DNA of 12,500 nt from Anaeromyces robustus (GCA_002104895.1 MCFG01000372.1:1-12500), one strand, 5' to 3'. Shown: positions 1 to 9,076, numbered from the stretch's first letter. Numbers and translations: made by a program. Notes: generated by a model not told the origin, from the letters alone.

Positions 1-90
1 TAGACAAAAAAATAAAGTAAAATAAATATCATTATTCTATTAATAATTTTAATTTTAATTTTTTTTTATAAGTAATTATAAAATATTAAC
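1..90 (-). other. Possible 13th intron of the severin gene, running off the left edge
   Basis: After codon ATG (93-91) the minus strand reads GTTAAT, close to the GTTAGT donor of the preceding intron. If it is used, the preceding residues AFQYAM would continue into another exon, as expected for the last G3 helix and C-terminal tail of fragmin-like proteins. The only AG acceptor seen nearby (about 37-38) is followed by T-rich sequence with no gelsolin character. Since the other introns are at least 124 bases, an acceptor outside the window is likelier. Without splicing, translation adds VNIL and stops at 78-76. Confidence 0.55.
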
Positions 91-2846
91 CATGGCATAT
101 TGGAAAGCATTAGTTTTTTCAACAACAGTAGAATTGTTACCAACCCAAATGTAAACTATAAATAATTTAAATAGATAAAAATATTTATTTTTTTTTTATT
201 ATTTAATAAATAATTAATTAAATTATATATTTATATATATATATTATTTATTAAATTATTTTTAATATAAAATACTAACTTTCATATGAAACATCAATAA
301 TAAATACATCATCAGTATCTAACATAGATAAAGAAATCTTATCTCTAGCTTCTTCTTTAAAGACAATATCACCAGTAGCATTTGAAAGTCTATAAAATTT
401 TAATAATAATAAAAGTAATAAGAATAAGAATAAAAATACGAATATTGATATTAATATTAATTTTATTTTTTAATTATTAATGTTTAAATATAAATTTATA
501 AAAAATATTCAAATATATTGAAATTATTATAAAAAAAATATTTTACCTGAAAAGAACTTTTTCAATAACTGGATTCTATAATGATATATGAATTAATTAT
601 TATTTAATGGATTATGAATTATATTTAAAAAATTAATAAATAATTATTAATAAGAAAATAATAAAAAAATAAAAACTAAAAAAAAAAAAATAAAACAATT
701 ATTGAAATATACTTCAACATTGAGTCTTTCAACAGATGGTTCATCTTTAATAGCTGCCTTACCACCAAGAGCTTTCCAGAATGGTGTAGCATCACTATCA
801 TCTTGATCTATTTTAATTTATATATATTATTATATATAAATTAAAAGATAGTTTTTTTTTTTTTAAATTATTATTAAATAAAATATTATTTAATATATTG
901 TATAAATTTTTTTAAATAATAATCAGAAAAAATAAAAATATATATATAAAATATAATTTTTTAAATTATTTTTTTTTTTTTTTGATTTATATTTACTGAA
1001 GACTGTAACTCTTGGTTTTCCTCTACGTTCAGATTTTAAGGATGAAGTTAATTCCATAGCCTTATGTTTTTCAATACCAGAAGCTTTACAACCATTCCAT
1101 TGATAAATAGTAAGACCTTCATCTAAAACAAATACATCACCAGAATTAAGAGAATCAGTGGTAAGTGGTACAGATGTACAAGTTAAAGTTTTTCCAATAG
1201 ATTTAATATGGAAGAGTTGTGGTTTATATTCAATTGGTTTAACAATATTAAATCCACTATCAATACCACCTTCCATAATAATAACCTGTTTAAAGTAGGA
1301 AAGGAAAAGCATGGATTCACATCCTTGAATCTATTTTATAAATAATAATAATAATATTAATAATAATAAAGATGATAAGGATGACGATAAAGATAATTAT
1401 TATATTAATAAATTAATAAATTAATAGATTTATAAAATTAATTTTATGTATGTTAAAAAAATTTTTATATTTTAAATTAAAAATAAAAAAAAAAAAATTT
1501 ACTTCACGATGTTGAACTGGACCACCACCCAAATCTAAAAAATATTTTAATTAAAAAACAATATATACATAATTATTAATTAATTAATTTTTTTATATAT
1601 TTCATTATATTTTTCATTATATTTTATTGTATATATATTATTAAAAATATTGTATAACTTACGTTCATCAAGTTCTACTGTTTTATAAGCAGCAGTACCA
1701 GCTTCATCCTTTTATATAAGTAAAATATACCAAGAGTAAAAATTAAAAACGTTAATTTTTAATGTTTATTTTTTTTAAAAAAAATTATTATTATTATTTT
1801 TATTATTATTATTTTATAATATATAATATTATATTATTTACTTGAGTGGTAGTTTCACCAAGCCAGAAATGAATATCATGGAATAATGTATTACCACCTT
1901 TATTATAACTCTAATTTTTTAATATATTATATATTTATTTATATATAAGGATAATAAGTGAAATTTATTCATTTCGTATTTATATATTTATTTAATAAAG
2001 AATAATAATATATTTTTATTATATATATATTATTATATAATATAATATATATTACATTTAAAACAATGTAGGAATCACCTATTAATTATGAAAAATATGA
2101 TGAAAAATATTGTATTTTTTAAATAAAATAAAAATTAAAAAAAATTTTTTTTCAATTATATTTATTTTAAAAATACATATATTGTTAAAAATATGAATAT
2201 GTAATAAAATATATACCACTATAAAATTTTCCATATTGATCTTTTGGCCATGGAATAACCTTGAAATTTTCAATTCTCCAAATCCAAAGTCCACTTAAAT
2301 TTATTATATTATTTTATTTTTTAAAAAAAAAAAAATAATAATAAAAACTTTATATTAATTAAATGTAATATTTAATTTATTTTTTTTTTATATTTAAATT
2401 AAAAATTTAATCATTTACACTTTTGTACCAGCATCTTTCCATTCATTAACTTCTTTTCCATTATCAGAAACCTTTAATTTTTCCATCTTAAGAATCATTT
2501 TTTATTAAATATATTATATATTAATAATTATTAATTCTTATTAGTTTTTTCTTCATAAAAAGTTAATATATAAAACTAATAATATTTTATGTATTTGCAT
2601 ATAAATATTTTACATCTTTGTTTAAGTATTTGGTTAAATCAAGGTTATCAATATCTTTTTTTTTTTTTTATTTTTTTTTATTATTCATTTTTTATTAATT
2701 AAATATTAAGAAAAAATAAAAAATAAAAAATAAACAATTAAAATATATTTTCAATATGATAATATTATATATAAATATCTTTATTTTAATATTTATATAT
2801 ATATAATTTCTATTTAATTATATATATTACTTATTTGTTCGGTCAT
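76..2846 (-). CDS. Severin/fragmin-type actin-severing protein, 13 exons, 3' end uncertain
   Basis: Gelsolin-family protein expected to bind, sever and cap actin filaments in a Ca2+-dependent way in the cytoplasm. Exons, in order: 2846-2831, 2654-2614, 2486-2419, 2293-2217, 2078-2056, 1910-1842, 1708-1663, 1534-1503, 1330-997, 807-713, 575-547, 389-280, 155-76. They sum to 1020 bases (339 residues plus TAA), and every junction keeps the frame. G1 spans about residues 42-150, with GDSYIVLN (68-75), HDIHFWLG, QDEAGTAAYKTVELDE (98-113) and PVQHRE followed by IQGCES. G2 spans about 155-260, with LNSGDVFVLD (185-194). G3 spans about 270-339, with LSNATG, DTDDVFIID and IYIWVG. Gly68-Asp69 and Glu100 sit where gelsolin G1 holds its type-2 calcium ion (family knowledge). 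The start is the only ATG ahead of exon 2; the 19 residues of exons 1-2 are the least certain part. G3 stops inside its last helix, so the true end may lie beyond the left edge. Three repeats favour fragmin/severin over six-repeat gelsolin or villin. The family call is firm. Confidence 0.93.
156..2830 (-). other. Twelve short GT-AG introns of the severin gene
   Basis: Introns in transcript order: 2830-2655, 2613-2487, 2418-2294, 2216-2079, 2055-1911, 1841-1709, 1662-1535, 1502-1331, 996-808, 712-576, 546-390 and 279-156. Lengths run from 124 to 189 bases. Donors are GTAATA, GTAAAA, GTAAAT, GTATAT, GTAATA, GTAAAT, GTAAGT, GTAAAT, GTAAAT, GTATAT, GTAAAA and GTTAGT; every acceptor is AG. The introns are almost pure A/T and carry in-frame stops, so exon limits are sharp. 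All three phases occur. The boundaries were set by reading-frame continuity and by the conserved gelsolin sequence across each join; they have no transcript support here. Confidence 0.88.
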
Positions 2847-3478
2847 GGTTACTATTTAATATATAAGTATAAAATAAAAAAATAATCAAATATTATAATA
2901 AGAGAAATATATTATTTTTCACTTTTTTTTTAATATCTTTTCTTTTATGATAAAGATTTATTAAAATAAAAAAGAAAAAAAAATTATATATTGTATACAT
3001 ATAACTGAAGATATAATAAATTGTTAAACATATTGATATAATAATAAAATAAATATAATTATTAAAATTATAATAAAAAAATAGTTTAAAAAAAAAAATA
3101 TTTTAAATAAACCTTATTTAAATTTATTTTTATTATTCTTATTATTTAGTCTATTTTAAATATTTTAATCATTCATTTTGATTATAACCAAAAAGTTTAA
3201 TAACTATATTATTAAAAATAATAAAATTTAGATAACTAGTTTTATATAATTTTATATGTTTATTTTAAAAAAATAATATATATCATTTAAATATACTTTG
3301 TTAATAAAATATTTTTTATGTATTAGATTACTTAAATGAATTTTATTTTTATTTATATTTATTTACATATTTATTTTTATTTTTAATTCTTTGAATATAG
3401 ATTTTTTATTAATTATTATTATTATTGTTATTGTTATTCTTTTTTTTTTTTTTTTTTTCTAACAATTTAATAAAATTA

Positions 3479-3523
3479 GAAAAGTTTTTTAAAATATAAT
3501 TATTTAAATTTAAAAAACTTTTC
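3479..3523. repeat. Perfect 15-bp inverted repeat
   Basis: Arms 3479-3493 (GAAAAGTTTTTTAAA) and 3509-3523 (TTTAAAAAACTTTTC) are exact reverse complements around a 15-base A/T spacer. A further direct match to the right arm's AAAAAACTTTT follows at about 3531-3541. It could fold into a hairpin in either strand. With sequence this poor in G+C, chance is a serious alternative. Confidence 0.8.
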
Positions 3524-3855
3524 GAACGTAAAAAAACTTTTATATACATAAATTAATCTATTATAATAAATATTATTATGGTAACTGAAGTATATACTTT
3601 ATATTTTTGAATATCTTATTTTATTCTAACATATATATATATATAAATATATATATAAATTGATTATTTGTAATTAAATAAAAAAACGAAAATAATTAAA
3701 TTAAAAGGAATATTTTTTATAACAAATTTTAAAATAAGAAAAACTTTTTTTTTATTTATTTCTAATTTTTATCAAACTACATTAATTCTTTTTTTTTTTT
3801 TTTTTTTTAGATTATGATACTATTTTAATTTAATATTATACATAATAATCAAATA

Positions 3856-3898
3856 AATTATTCCCTTAAAAGAAGAAGGAATAATTATTTTTTTTTTA
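3856..3898 (+). repeat. Hairpin followed by T-tract
   Basis: AATTATTCC (3856-3864) pairs exactly with GGAATAATT (3878-3886) over a 13-base loop, and a poly-T run follows at once. The shape resembles an RNA 3' end or polymerase III stop, but no transcribed unit is recognised upstream. Chance is possible given how common T-runs are here. Confidence 0.5.
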
Positions 3899-3911
3899 TA
3901 TATATATTATT

Positions 3912-4079
3912 AAATGGATGTTCCCCATTTGTAACCTTGGTATAATTTAATTTATTGAATTATATTATAATAGGAAAATTAAAATCAAATTTAATAAATT
4001 GAAATAAAGCAGTATCATTTGTACAAATTATTTCTTTGAATATTCTAATGAAAACTTCAAAATATTTTATTTTATTTAT
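3912..4079 (-). pseudogene. Possible decayed protein-coding fragment
   Basis: On the minus strand 4079-3963 is a stretch of 39 sense codons with unusually mixed composition (it includes YFEVFIRIFKE and TNDTALFQFIKFDF) and no start codon, bounded by TAA on both sides. A second piece further down, about 3951-3912, reads KVTNGEHPFN. Open runs of this length arise by chance several times in such a window, so this is only a candidate for a gene remnant or an unplaced exon. AAATGG (3912-3917) and CCATTT (3925-3930) also form a small hairpin here. Confidence 0.15.
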
Positions 4080-4244
4080 TTATTTTTTTATTTTATTTCA
4101 TTTTTTTTTTTCATATGATAAAAAAAAAAGGCACTTTTTAAATAATAATATAAGAATATATTTAATATAAAATGTTATTCAAAGTTAAAATATATTCAAT
4201 ATGGTAAATTTAAAGGTTAATATATATAGAATTAATGATGAAAT

Positions 4245-4318
4245 GTATAGATGAAACATGACAAACTCAAAGTGAAAGTCCTTCCGAAACGGATAGTACA
4301 AACGATATATAGAAGTAA
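4245..4318. other. Isolated G+C-enriched patch of unknown nature
   Basis: This stretch contains GAAAGTCCTTCCGAAACGG and is much richer in G+C than the DNA around it, approaching exon-like composition. Forward reading gives a short polar run (QTQSESPSETDSTNDI) between two stops. Reverse reading is open for about 50 codons without a start at its head. Neither reading is recognisable. It could be a gene relic, a short RNA or an old insertion. Confidence 0.3.
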
Positions 4319-4544
4319 TTAATAATTTTGATGTAATCAATAGTTCTTATTATAATTATTTTTTTTTCTATTAAAGATTTCACTTTTTTAAAAAGAAATA
4401 TTTATTCTCGTATTTCGAAACAATATAGTCAATATTAATTACAGTATATTTTAATAAAAAAAAGTGTTATTATATAATTAACCAAAAAAAAAAAATAAAT
4501 TAAATATATACAATCCATTCATATAATAAAAATTATTTATTTAT

Positions 4545-4620
4545 ATTGTTATTATCATTATCATTATTATTATCATTATTATTATTATCATTATTATTAT
4601 TATTATAATTATATATCATT
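4545..4620. repeat. TTATCA/TTATTA trinucleotide-type microsatellite
   Basis: Interspersed TTATCA and TTATTA units run for about 75 bases, followed by ATTATA-rich palindromic sequence to about 4690. It is a simple repeat with no coding role visible. Confidence 0.7.
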
Positions 4621-5310
4621 ATAATTATTATTATATTAATAATAATTATAATTAAGTATAATATAATTAAAATATTAATAATAATATAATAATCATTCTT
4701 ATATATTTATACATATTAAAATTAGTTTCATGTTAAACAAAATCATATATATATTTTTTTAAATTCTTTAATTCATAGAAATATAATTACAATATATTAA
4801 ATATTTAAGTATACGTTTTATCTATATCTAAATTGTTACGTCCATCAGAATTACATTATATAAAAGAAATTAATATTTTAATAACATCAAATAAAAAAAG
4901 AATATTAAATTATTAACTTAATAAGGATATTATTAATATAATTATGGTAAAATAATATAATATAAAATCATTTTTATATAATAATAAGTAAAAATATAAC
5001 AATGAAGATCAAAAGATTAAAATATTTAAATTAGTAAAATATAAAGTATATACTTATAAAAAAATCATTAATATCATAGAAATTATATACAATAAGAAAA
5101 CTAATATATACATTTTATATGAATTTCATAAAATATTAAGTTAATAATTTAATATTCTTTTTTCAATATTACAAAACAATATAAATGAAAATCATAAATA
5201 AGCAAACTAACAAAAAAAAAAAAAAACATCCAATAAATAATTTATAGTATTTCATATATCTTAAATAATTAATAATCTTTAAATAAATTATATTCATATA
5301 TTAATATCAT

Positions 5311-5367
5311 TTTCTTATCCCATAATTTTCTTATCCCATAATTTTCTTATCCCATAATTTTCTTATT
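5311..5367. repeat. 16-bp minisatellite, three exact copies plus a partial
   Basis: The unit TTTCTTATCCCATAAT is repeated exactly at 5311-5326, 5327-5342 and 5343-5358, and a truncated copy starts at 5359. The CCC core is conspicuous in a region almost without C or G. Exact copies imply recent expansion. Confidence 0.95.
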
Positions 5368-5783
5368 CCTATTTCTTTTATTATTATTATTATTATTTTT
5401 TTTTTTTGTTTTCTCCTTAGTTCTTTATTTTTATTATTCAGATTTCTTATATTTTTTTATCATTTTATCCTTTTTGTTTTCTTTTTTTTATTTTTTATTT
5501 TTACTTTTTATTTTTTTTTTTTTTTTTTTTATTATTATATAACAACATATTACATAAATTAGGATATATTAACTAATTATAAAACTTTAAAAAAAAAAAT
5601 TTTTTATATTCATCTTAATTTTTTTTTTATAAATATTTAATTTATATTAATATATATTTAAAATACATTAAATATAATTATTAAATATAATATTATATAT
5701 ATAACATTTTATATAAAATTATAAAAGAAATGAAATATAAAAATTATTAACAAAAAGAAAAAGAAATTAATTTCAAGTATCTT

Positions 5784-5860
5784 ATTTTCTATTTTCTATT
5801 TTCTATTTTCTATTTTCTATTTTCTATTTTCTATTTTCTTTTTTCTATTTTCTATTTTCT
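5784..5860. repeat. 7-bp ATTTTCT tandem array, eleven units
   Basis: Eleven consecutive 7-base units fill 5784-5860: eight exact copies of ATTTTCT, one with A to T at its first base (5840-5846), then two more exact copies. The array is strand-asymmetric, with pyrimidines plus A on the plus strand. It lies about 1 kb upstream of the membrane-protein gene; a role in that gene's expression is only a guess. Confidence 0.95.
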
Positions 5861-6746
5861 TTTTTTTTTATTTAATATATCATTTAAATATTTATTATTA
5901 TTATACTTAATAATTAATGAGAAAAAATTTAAATATTATAGGAAGAATTAACGAAATCATTATATTAATATAAATACTTAACAATTTACTAAACTATTTT
6001 TATTATATATTACATTAATTTTTATTATTAGATTACATTAGGAATTAATAAACAATTAAGTTTATTATTAAAATAATAATAATTAATAATAAATAATAAC
6101 GAATAATTAATAATTAATAATTTATTATTAATATTTTGTTATTATAACTTTGTTTAATAGTTTTTCCTTATTTATTGCACTTTAAATATTAAATAATTAA
6201 TTTATATATATTATATTTATTAAATATATTATATATATAATATATTGTATTAATAATAAATAATTATATAAGTTATAATATAAATATATATTCAATTAAA
6301 AGTAATATATATAAAATTTATATTGATTATTTATTTAATTTATTTTAAAGTTTTTTTTTTTTCTTTTTTCTGAGAATTTTTTTTTTCTACTAGTACATAT
6401 TTATATTCTTTTTCTATTTTTTTTTTTATCTTTTTTTTTTTTTTCATTTTTACCAGCAAAGAGAAAATAAAAGTTAAAAACATATATTGAGAAAAAGAAA
6501 GGAATAGCTACATTTGAAATAATTATAGTTTTTTCTATATTATAAATATATCAAAATAGAACATAATTTTCTTATCATTAACAATTTTGCTGTTATTATC
6601 GTTATCAAATTATATATATATATGTATATATAAAAAATTATATTAATATCATTTTTTTTGTATAATATTTTTTTATCCTGTATTTTTGTATAAACTTAAA
6701 ACGAAACTTTTTGATTTTATTAAAAAAAAATAAATATTTTTATATA

Positions 6747-6878
6747 TTTTTCCTTTTCTTTTTCTCTATCTCTCTCAGTATTACGTAAATCTTTTTTTTC
6801 CTATCTTTATATATTAAAAACCAAGCATTAATTTAAGAAAAACCAAAAATAAAAAAAAATATTATTTTATTTAAGAAG
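6747..6878 (+). promoter_or_regulatory. CT-rich promoter and leader of the membrane-protein gene
   Basis: A pyrimidine tract with CTCTATCTCTCTC (6747-6777) and a second C/T run (about 6791-6808) lie 70-130 bases before the ATG, followed by an A-rich leader ending AAGAAG at the start codon. CT tracts before transcription starts are common in fungal promoters (general knowledge). A GTAAAT donor at 6785 and an AG at 6874-6875 could define a 91-base leader intron, but this is shorter than the introns of the neighbouring gene and is unproven. Confidence 0.45.
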
Positions 6879-7454
6879 ATGAATAAAACTGAAACTGAAC
6901 CTACTTTACCAGATATTTCACTTTCTTTGGCAGCAGTAGATGTTATACCTATATTTTTATTTTTCCTTACAATATTTCTTATATCAAAAAAATTAAAAAC
7001 TGTTCATAAGTTAGGAGGTACACTTTTTACTATCGCTAGTATATGTATGTTAATTGGAGGAATGCTACAAGTTTCTTATAAGTTTATGGTAGCTTTAGAA
7101 AAAAAGAAAATAAATATACTTCATAATCAATTCAAATATACAATGATGACGTCTTTTCTTTTTATAATCATATCAATATTAATATCTTCAAGAAAAATTA
7201 AATGGAAATCAGTTTTTACTATCATATGTAGTTTTCCATGTATTTTCTTTTTAATGTCAATTATTATATGTATATTTATGTTAATAGTATTTATATTTAC
7301 ATTGGATTCAGATGAAGCTTTAACAAATTGGATAGAAGAAGGAGTAAATATTTTATTCCAAGCAAGTGGATTATTATTAACTTTATTTAGTATATTCAAA
7401 AGTACCAAGGAAAACAAAAAAAATAAGAACAATAAAAAACAAATTAATATATAA
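6879..7454 (+). CDS. Multi-pass membrane protein of unknown function, intronless
   Basis: I do not recognise the family. The 191-residue product has a short polar N-terminus with an N-K-T sequon (residues 2-4), then hydrophobic segments at about 18-36, 46-73, 87-103, 111-142 (long, perhaps a hairpin or a stretched helix) and 152-173. Loops carry clusters of Lys (37-44, 74-77, 105-110). A Lys/Asn tail fills 174-191 and is probably cytosolic. Pro24 and Pro120 lie inside membrane segments, and the 141-155 loop (TLDSDEALTNWIEEG) is the most distinctive soluble part. No cleavable signal peptide is evident. The single exon (13 of 60 bases G+C at 6961-7020) contrasts with the intron-rich neighbour and would suit acquisition from a bacterium, which is frequent in anaerobic fungi, but intronless native genes also exist. 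ATG 6879 follows a clear leader, and AATAAA lies just after the TAA (7457-7462). It is very likely a real gene. Confidence 0.82.
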   Translation: MNKTETEPTLPDISLSLAAVDVIPIFLFFLTIFLISKKLKTVHKLGGTLFTIASICMLIGGMLQVSYKFMVALEKKKINILHNQFKYTMMTSFLFIIISILISSRKIKWKSVFTIICSFPCIFFLMSIIICIFMLIVFIFTLDSDEALTNWIEEGVNILFQASGLLLTLFSIFKSTKENKKNKNNKKQINI

Positions 7455-7574
7455 GCAATAAATAAACAAATAAAATATACATAAAAATTAAAAATTAAGT
7501 ATAGTTAAAATTAATAAAAAAAATGAATAATAATGAATAATTAATAAATAAAGTAAACAATAGACAATAGTTAA

Positions 7575-7775
7575 AAAAAATAAATAAATAAACATAAATT
7601 GATAATTAATAAAATGAATGAATAAATAATGTATTAATTAATAAATAATATATTAAAAGTATTTGTTTATTTAGTTATTTATTCATTTATTCATTTAATT
7701 ATTTAAATATTTATTTATTTATTCATTTAATTAATTATTTATTTATTTACTTATTTATTTATTTATATTAATTAT
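7575..7775. repeat. Tetranucleotide repeat with strand switch
   Basis: AATA/AATG units on the plus strand (about 7575-7655) give way to TTTA/TTCA units (about 7665-7775), so the two halves are roughly inverted copies. AATGAATGAATAAATAA in the left half is mirrored by TTATTTATTCATTTATTC in the right half with few changes. It lies about 120 bases after the membrane-protein stop codon, and a transcript through it could fold back. Confidence 0.65.
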
Positions 7776-8275
7776 TAATAATCATTAATTTTTCATACTT
7801 AGTATTTTATATAATACTATTTCATATTTAAATTAATTATCTTTTTTATTTTTTTTGAACAATTAAACCACTAAAACAAAATAAATTTTTTTCAATATTG
7901 AAATATTTTAATTTAAATAAATAAAAATAAAGAAAATAAAACAATATAAATAATACCATAAAAAAAATTTTTTTAAAAAAAAAAAATACCCTTTTTCCTT
8001 AATTTATCCTTCATTTATTTGTTTTTACTTTTTTTTTCCTTTGCATTTATAGTAAAAAATAATTTATTTTCTTAATATTCAAATAAAAATGCTTAACACC
8101 AAGTCATTGCATTTATTATTTTATTATATTAAGTGTATGATTTATTTATTTGTTTATTCATTTATATAAGTATTTATTTATTATATATTTATAAAATTTT
8201 TAATCTATTATATATATATTTATTTATTCATTTATTTACTTATTTATCATCATTTATTTATATATATATTTATTT

Positions 8276-8405
8276 ATTCTTTTATATATTTATATAGTTA
8301 TATATACTATTATTTAATTCACATTAATATTTATTTATTTATTCTTTTATATATTTATATAGTTATATATACTATTATTTAATTCACATTAATATTTATT
8401 TATTT
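8276..8405. repeat. Exact 65-bp tandem duplication
   Basis: Bases 8276-8340 are repeated without change at 8341-8405. Each copy begins ATTCTTTTATATATTTATAT, contains ATTCACATTAATA, and ends in TTTATTTATTT. Identity over 65 bases points to a recent duplication, probably by slippage between the TTTATTTA tracts at its ends. Confidence 0.97.
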
Positions 8406-8937
8406 ATATAAATATTTATTTATTCATTTATTTACTTCAGATGATTAATTTTTTTTTTGTTTCATTTAAACAGATTAATTAATTCAATAAAAAAAAAAAT
8501 TTAAAATTGAAATTAAAAAAAAAAAAAAAATTAAAATTAAAAAATTAAAATTAAAATTAAAATTTAATATATGATTTTATTAATGATACAATATAAATTA
8601 ATAAATGTTATGTATTTAATTTAGTCTAATGTGATTTGATAAGATTTGATAAATTTTTTTTAACTTTTTTATTATTTTTTTTTATATTTTTTTTTTCATT
8701 TGTTTTAAATTAAATTTGTGTAATTGAAACTTTCTTTATAACCAGAAAAATAAAACAAAGATTATATAATAAAAAAAAACTCAAATATCAAATAAAATTA
8801 AGATAAAAAAAATGAAATAGAAAACGAAAACGATTATCAAATCATATGAAATGAAATATAATAAATAATAATATATTTATTATATGTGATAATATAGAAT
8901 ATGAATATATAATAATTAAATAACTAATCATAAATGA

Positions 8938-9018
8938 AAGTTTCTTAGCCTTCTAGATATATTTAATCTTTATTAATACTATATAAAATTTTTAATGTAT
9001 CTGGAAGGTTACGAACTT
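8938..9018 (+). repeat. Long imperfect hairpin with wobble-compatible changes
   Basis: The arm 8938-8959 (AGTTTCTTAGCCTTCTAGATA with one leading A) faces 8998-9018 (TATCTGGAAGGTTACGAACTT) over a 38-base loop. About 18 positions form Watson-Crick pairs. Two others, 8954/9003 and 8948/9009, become G-U pairs in a plus-strand RNA; there is one U-C mismatch and one bulged A. The arms are richer in G+C than the surroundings. This could be a structured RNA or the ends of a worn miniature element; no target-site duplication was seen. Confidence 0.5.
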
Positions 9019-9076
9019 GTTTATATTTATATTTATTTATATATATAATACTTTATTATTTTAATTATTTTATTAT

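Larger units (their letters stand above)
2847..6746. other. Gene-free AT-rich intergenic region between divergent genes
   Basis: This spacer is about 3.9 kb and separates the leftward severin gene from the rightward membrane-protein gene. I read it for exon-like patches, tRNA boxes and repeats. Most of it is A/T with runs of about 19-20 T at 3440-3458, 3789-3808 and 5511-5530. The items that stand out are listed separately: inverted repeats at 3479-3523 and 3856-3886, patches at 3912-4079 and 4245-4318, a TTATCA-type microsatellite near 4540-4620, and minisatellites at 5311-5367 and 5784-5860. The severin core promoter must lie just right of 2846, but TATA-like strings are too common here to single one out. 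Confidence 0.8.

Noticed and set aside
923-1312. 129-codon minus-strand open frame taken as a gene by itself
   Set aside because: It is exon 9 of the severin gene read past its GTAAAT donor at 996 into the intron.
1365-1400. Plus-strand GATGATAAGGATGACGATAA reading DDKDDDKD, similar to an epitope-tag sequence
   Set aside because: It lies in intron 8 on the strand opposite the gene and is an (A/G)AT-type simple repeat; the resemblance is accidental.
2082-2294. 70-codon minus-strand open frame
   Set aside because: It overlaps exon 4 of the severin gene in the wrong frame and then reads into intron 4; the GLWIWRIENFKV frame is the gelsolin one.
5311-5367. CRISPR-like array
   Set aside because: The 16-base copies abut without spacers and the window is eukaryotic; it is a minisatellite.
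2847-6878. tRNA or other polymerase III gene with internal boxes
   Set aside because: I searched by eye for GGTTCRA-type B boxes and cloverleaf arms across the window and saw none.
7127-7432. 101-codon minus-strand open frame
   Set aside because: It lies antisense inside the membrane-protein gene, with low-complexity I/N/K content and no leader or family character.
8089-8169. 26-codon frame beginning MLNTKSLHLL behind a C/T-rich stretch
   Set aside because: The start looks plausible, but the frame soon enters TTTA repeats and stops; no family and no splice pattern. Noted under the region entry only.
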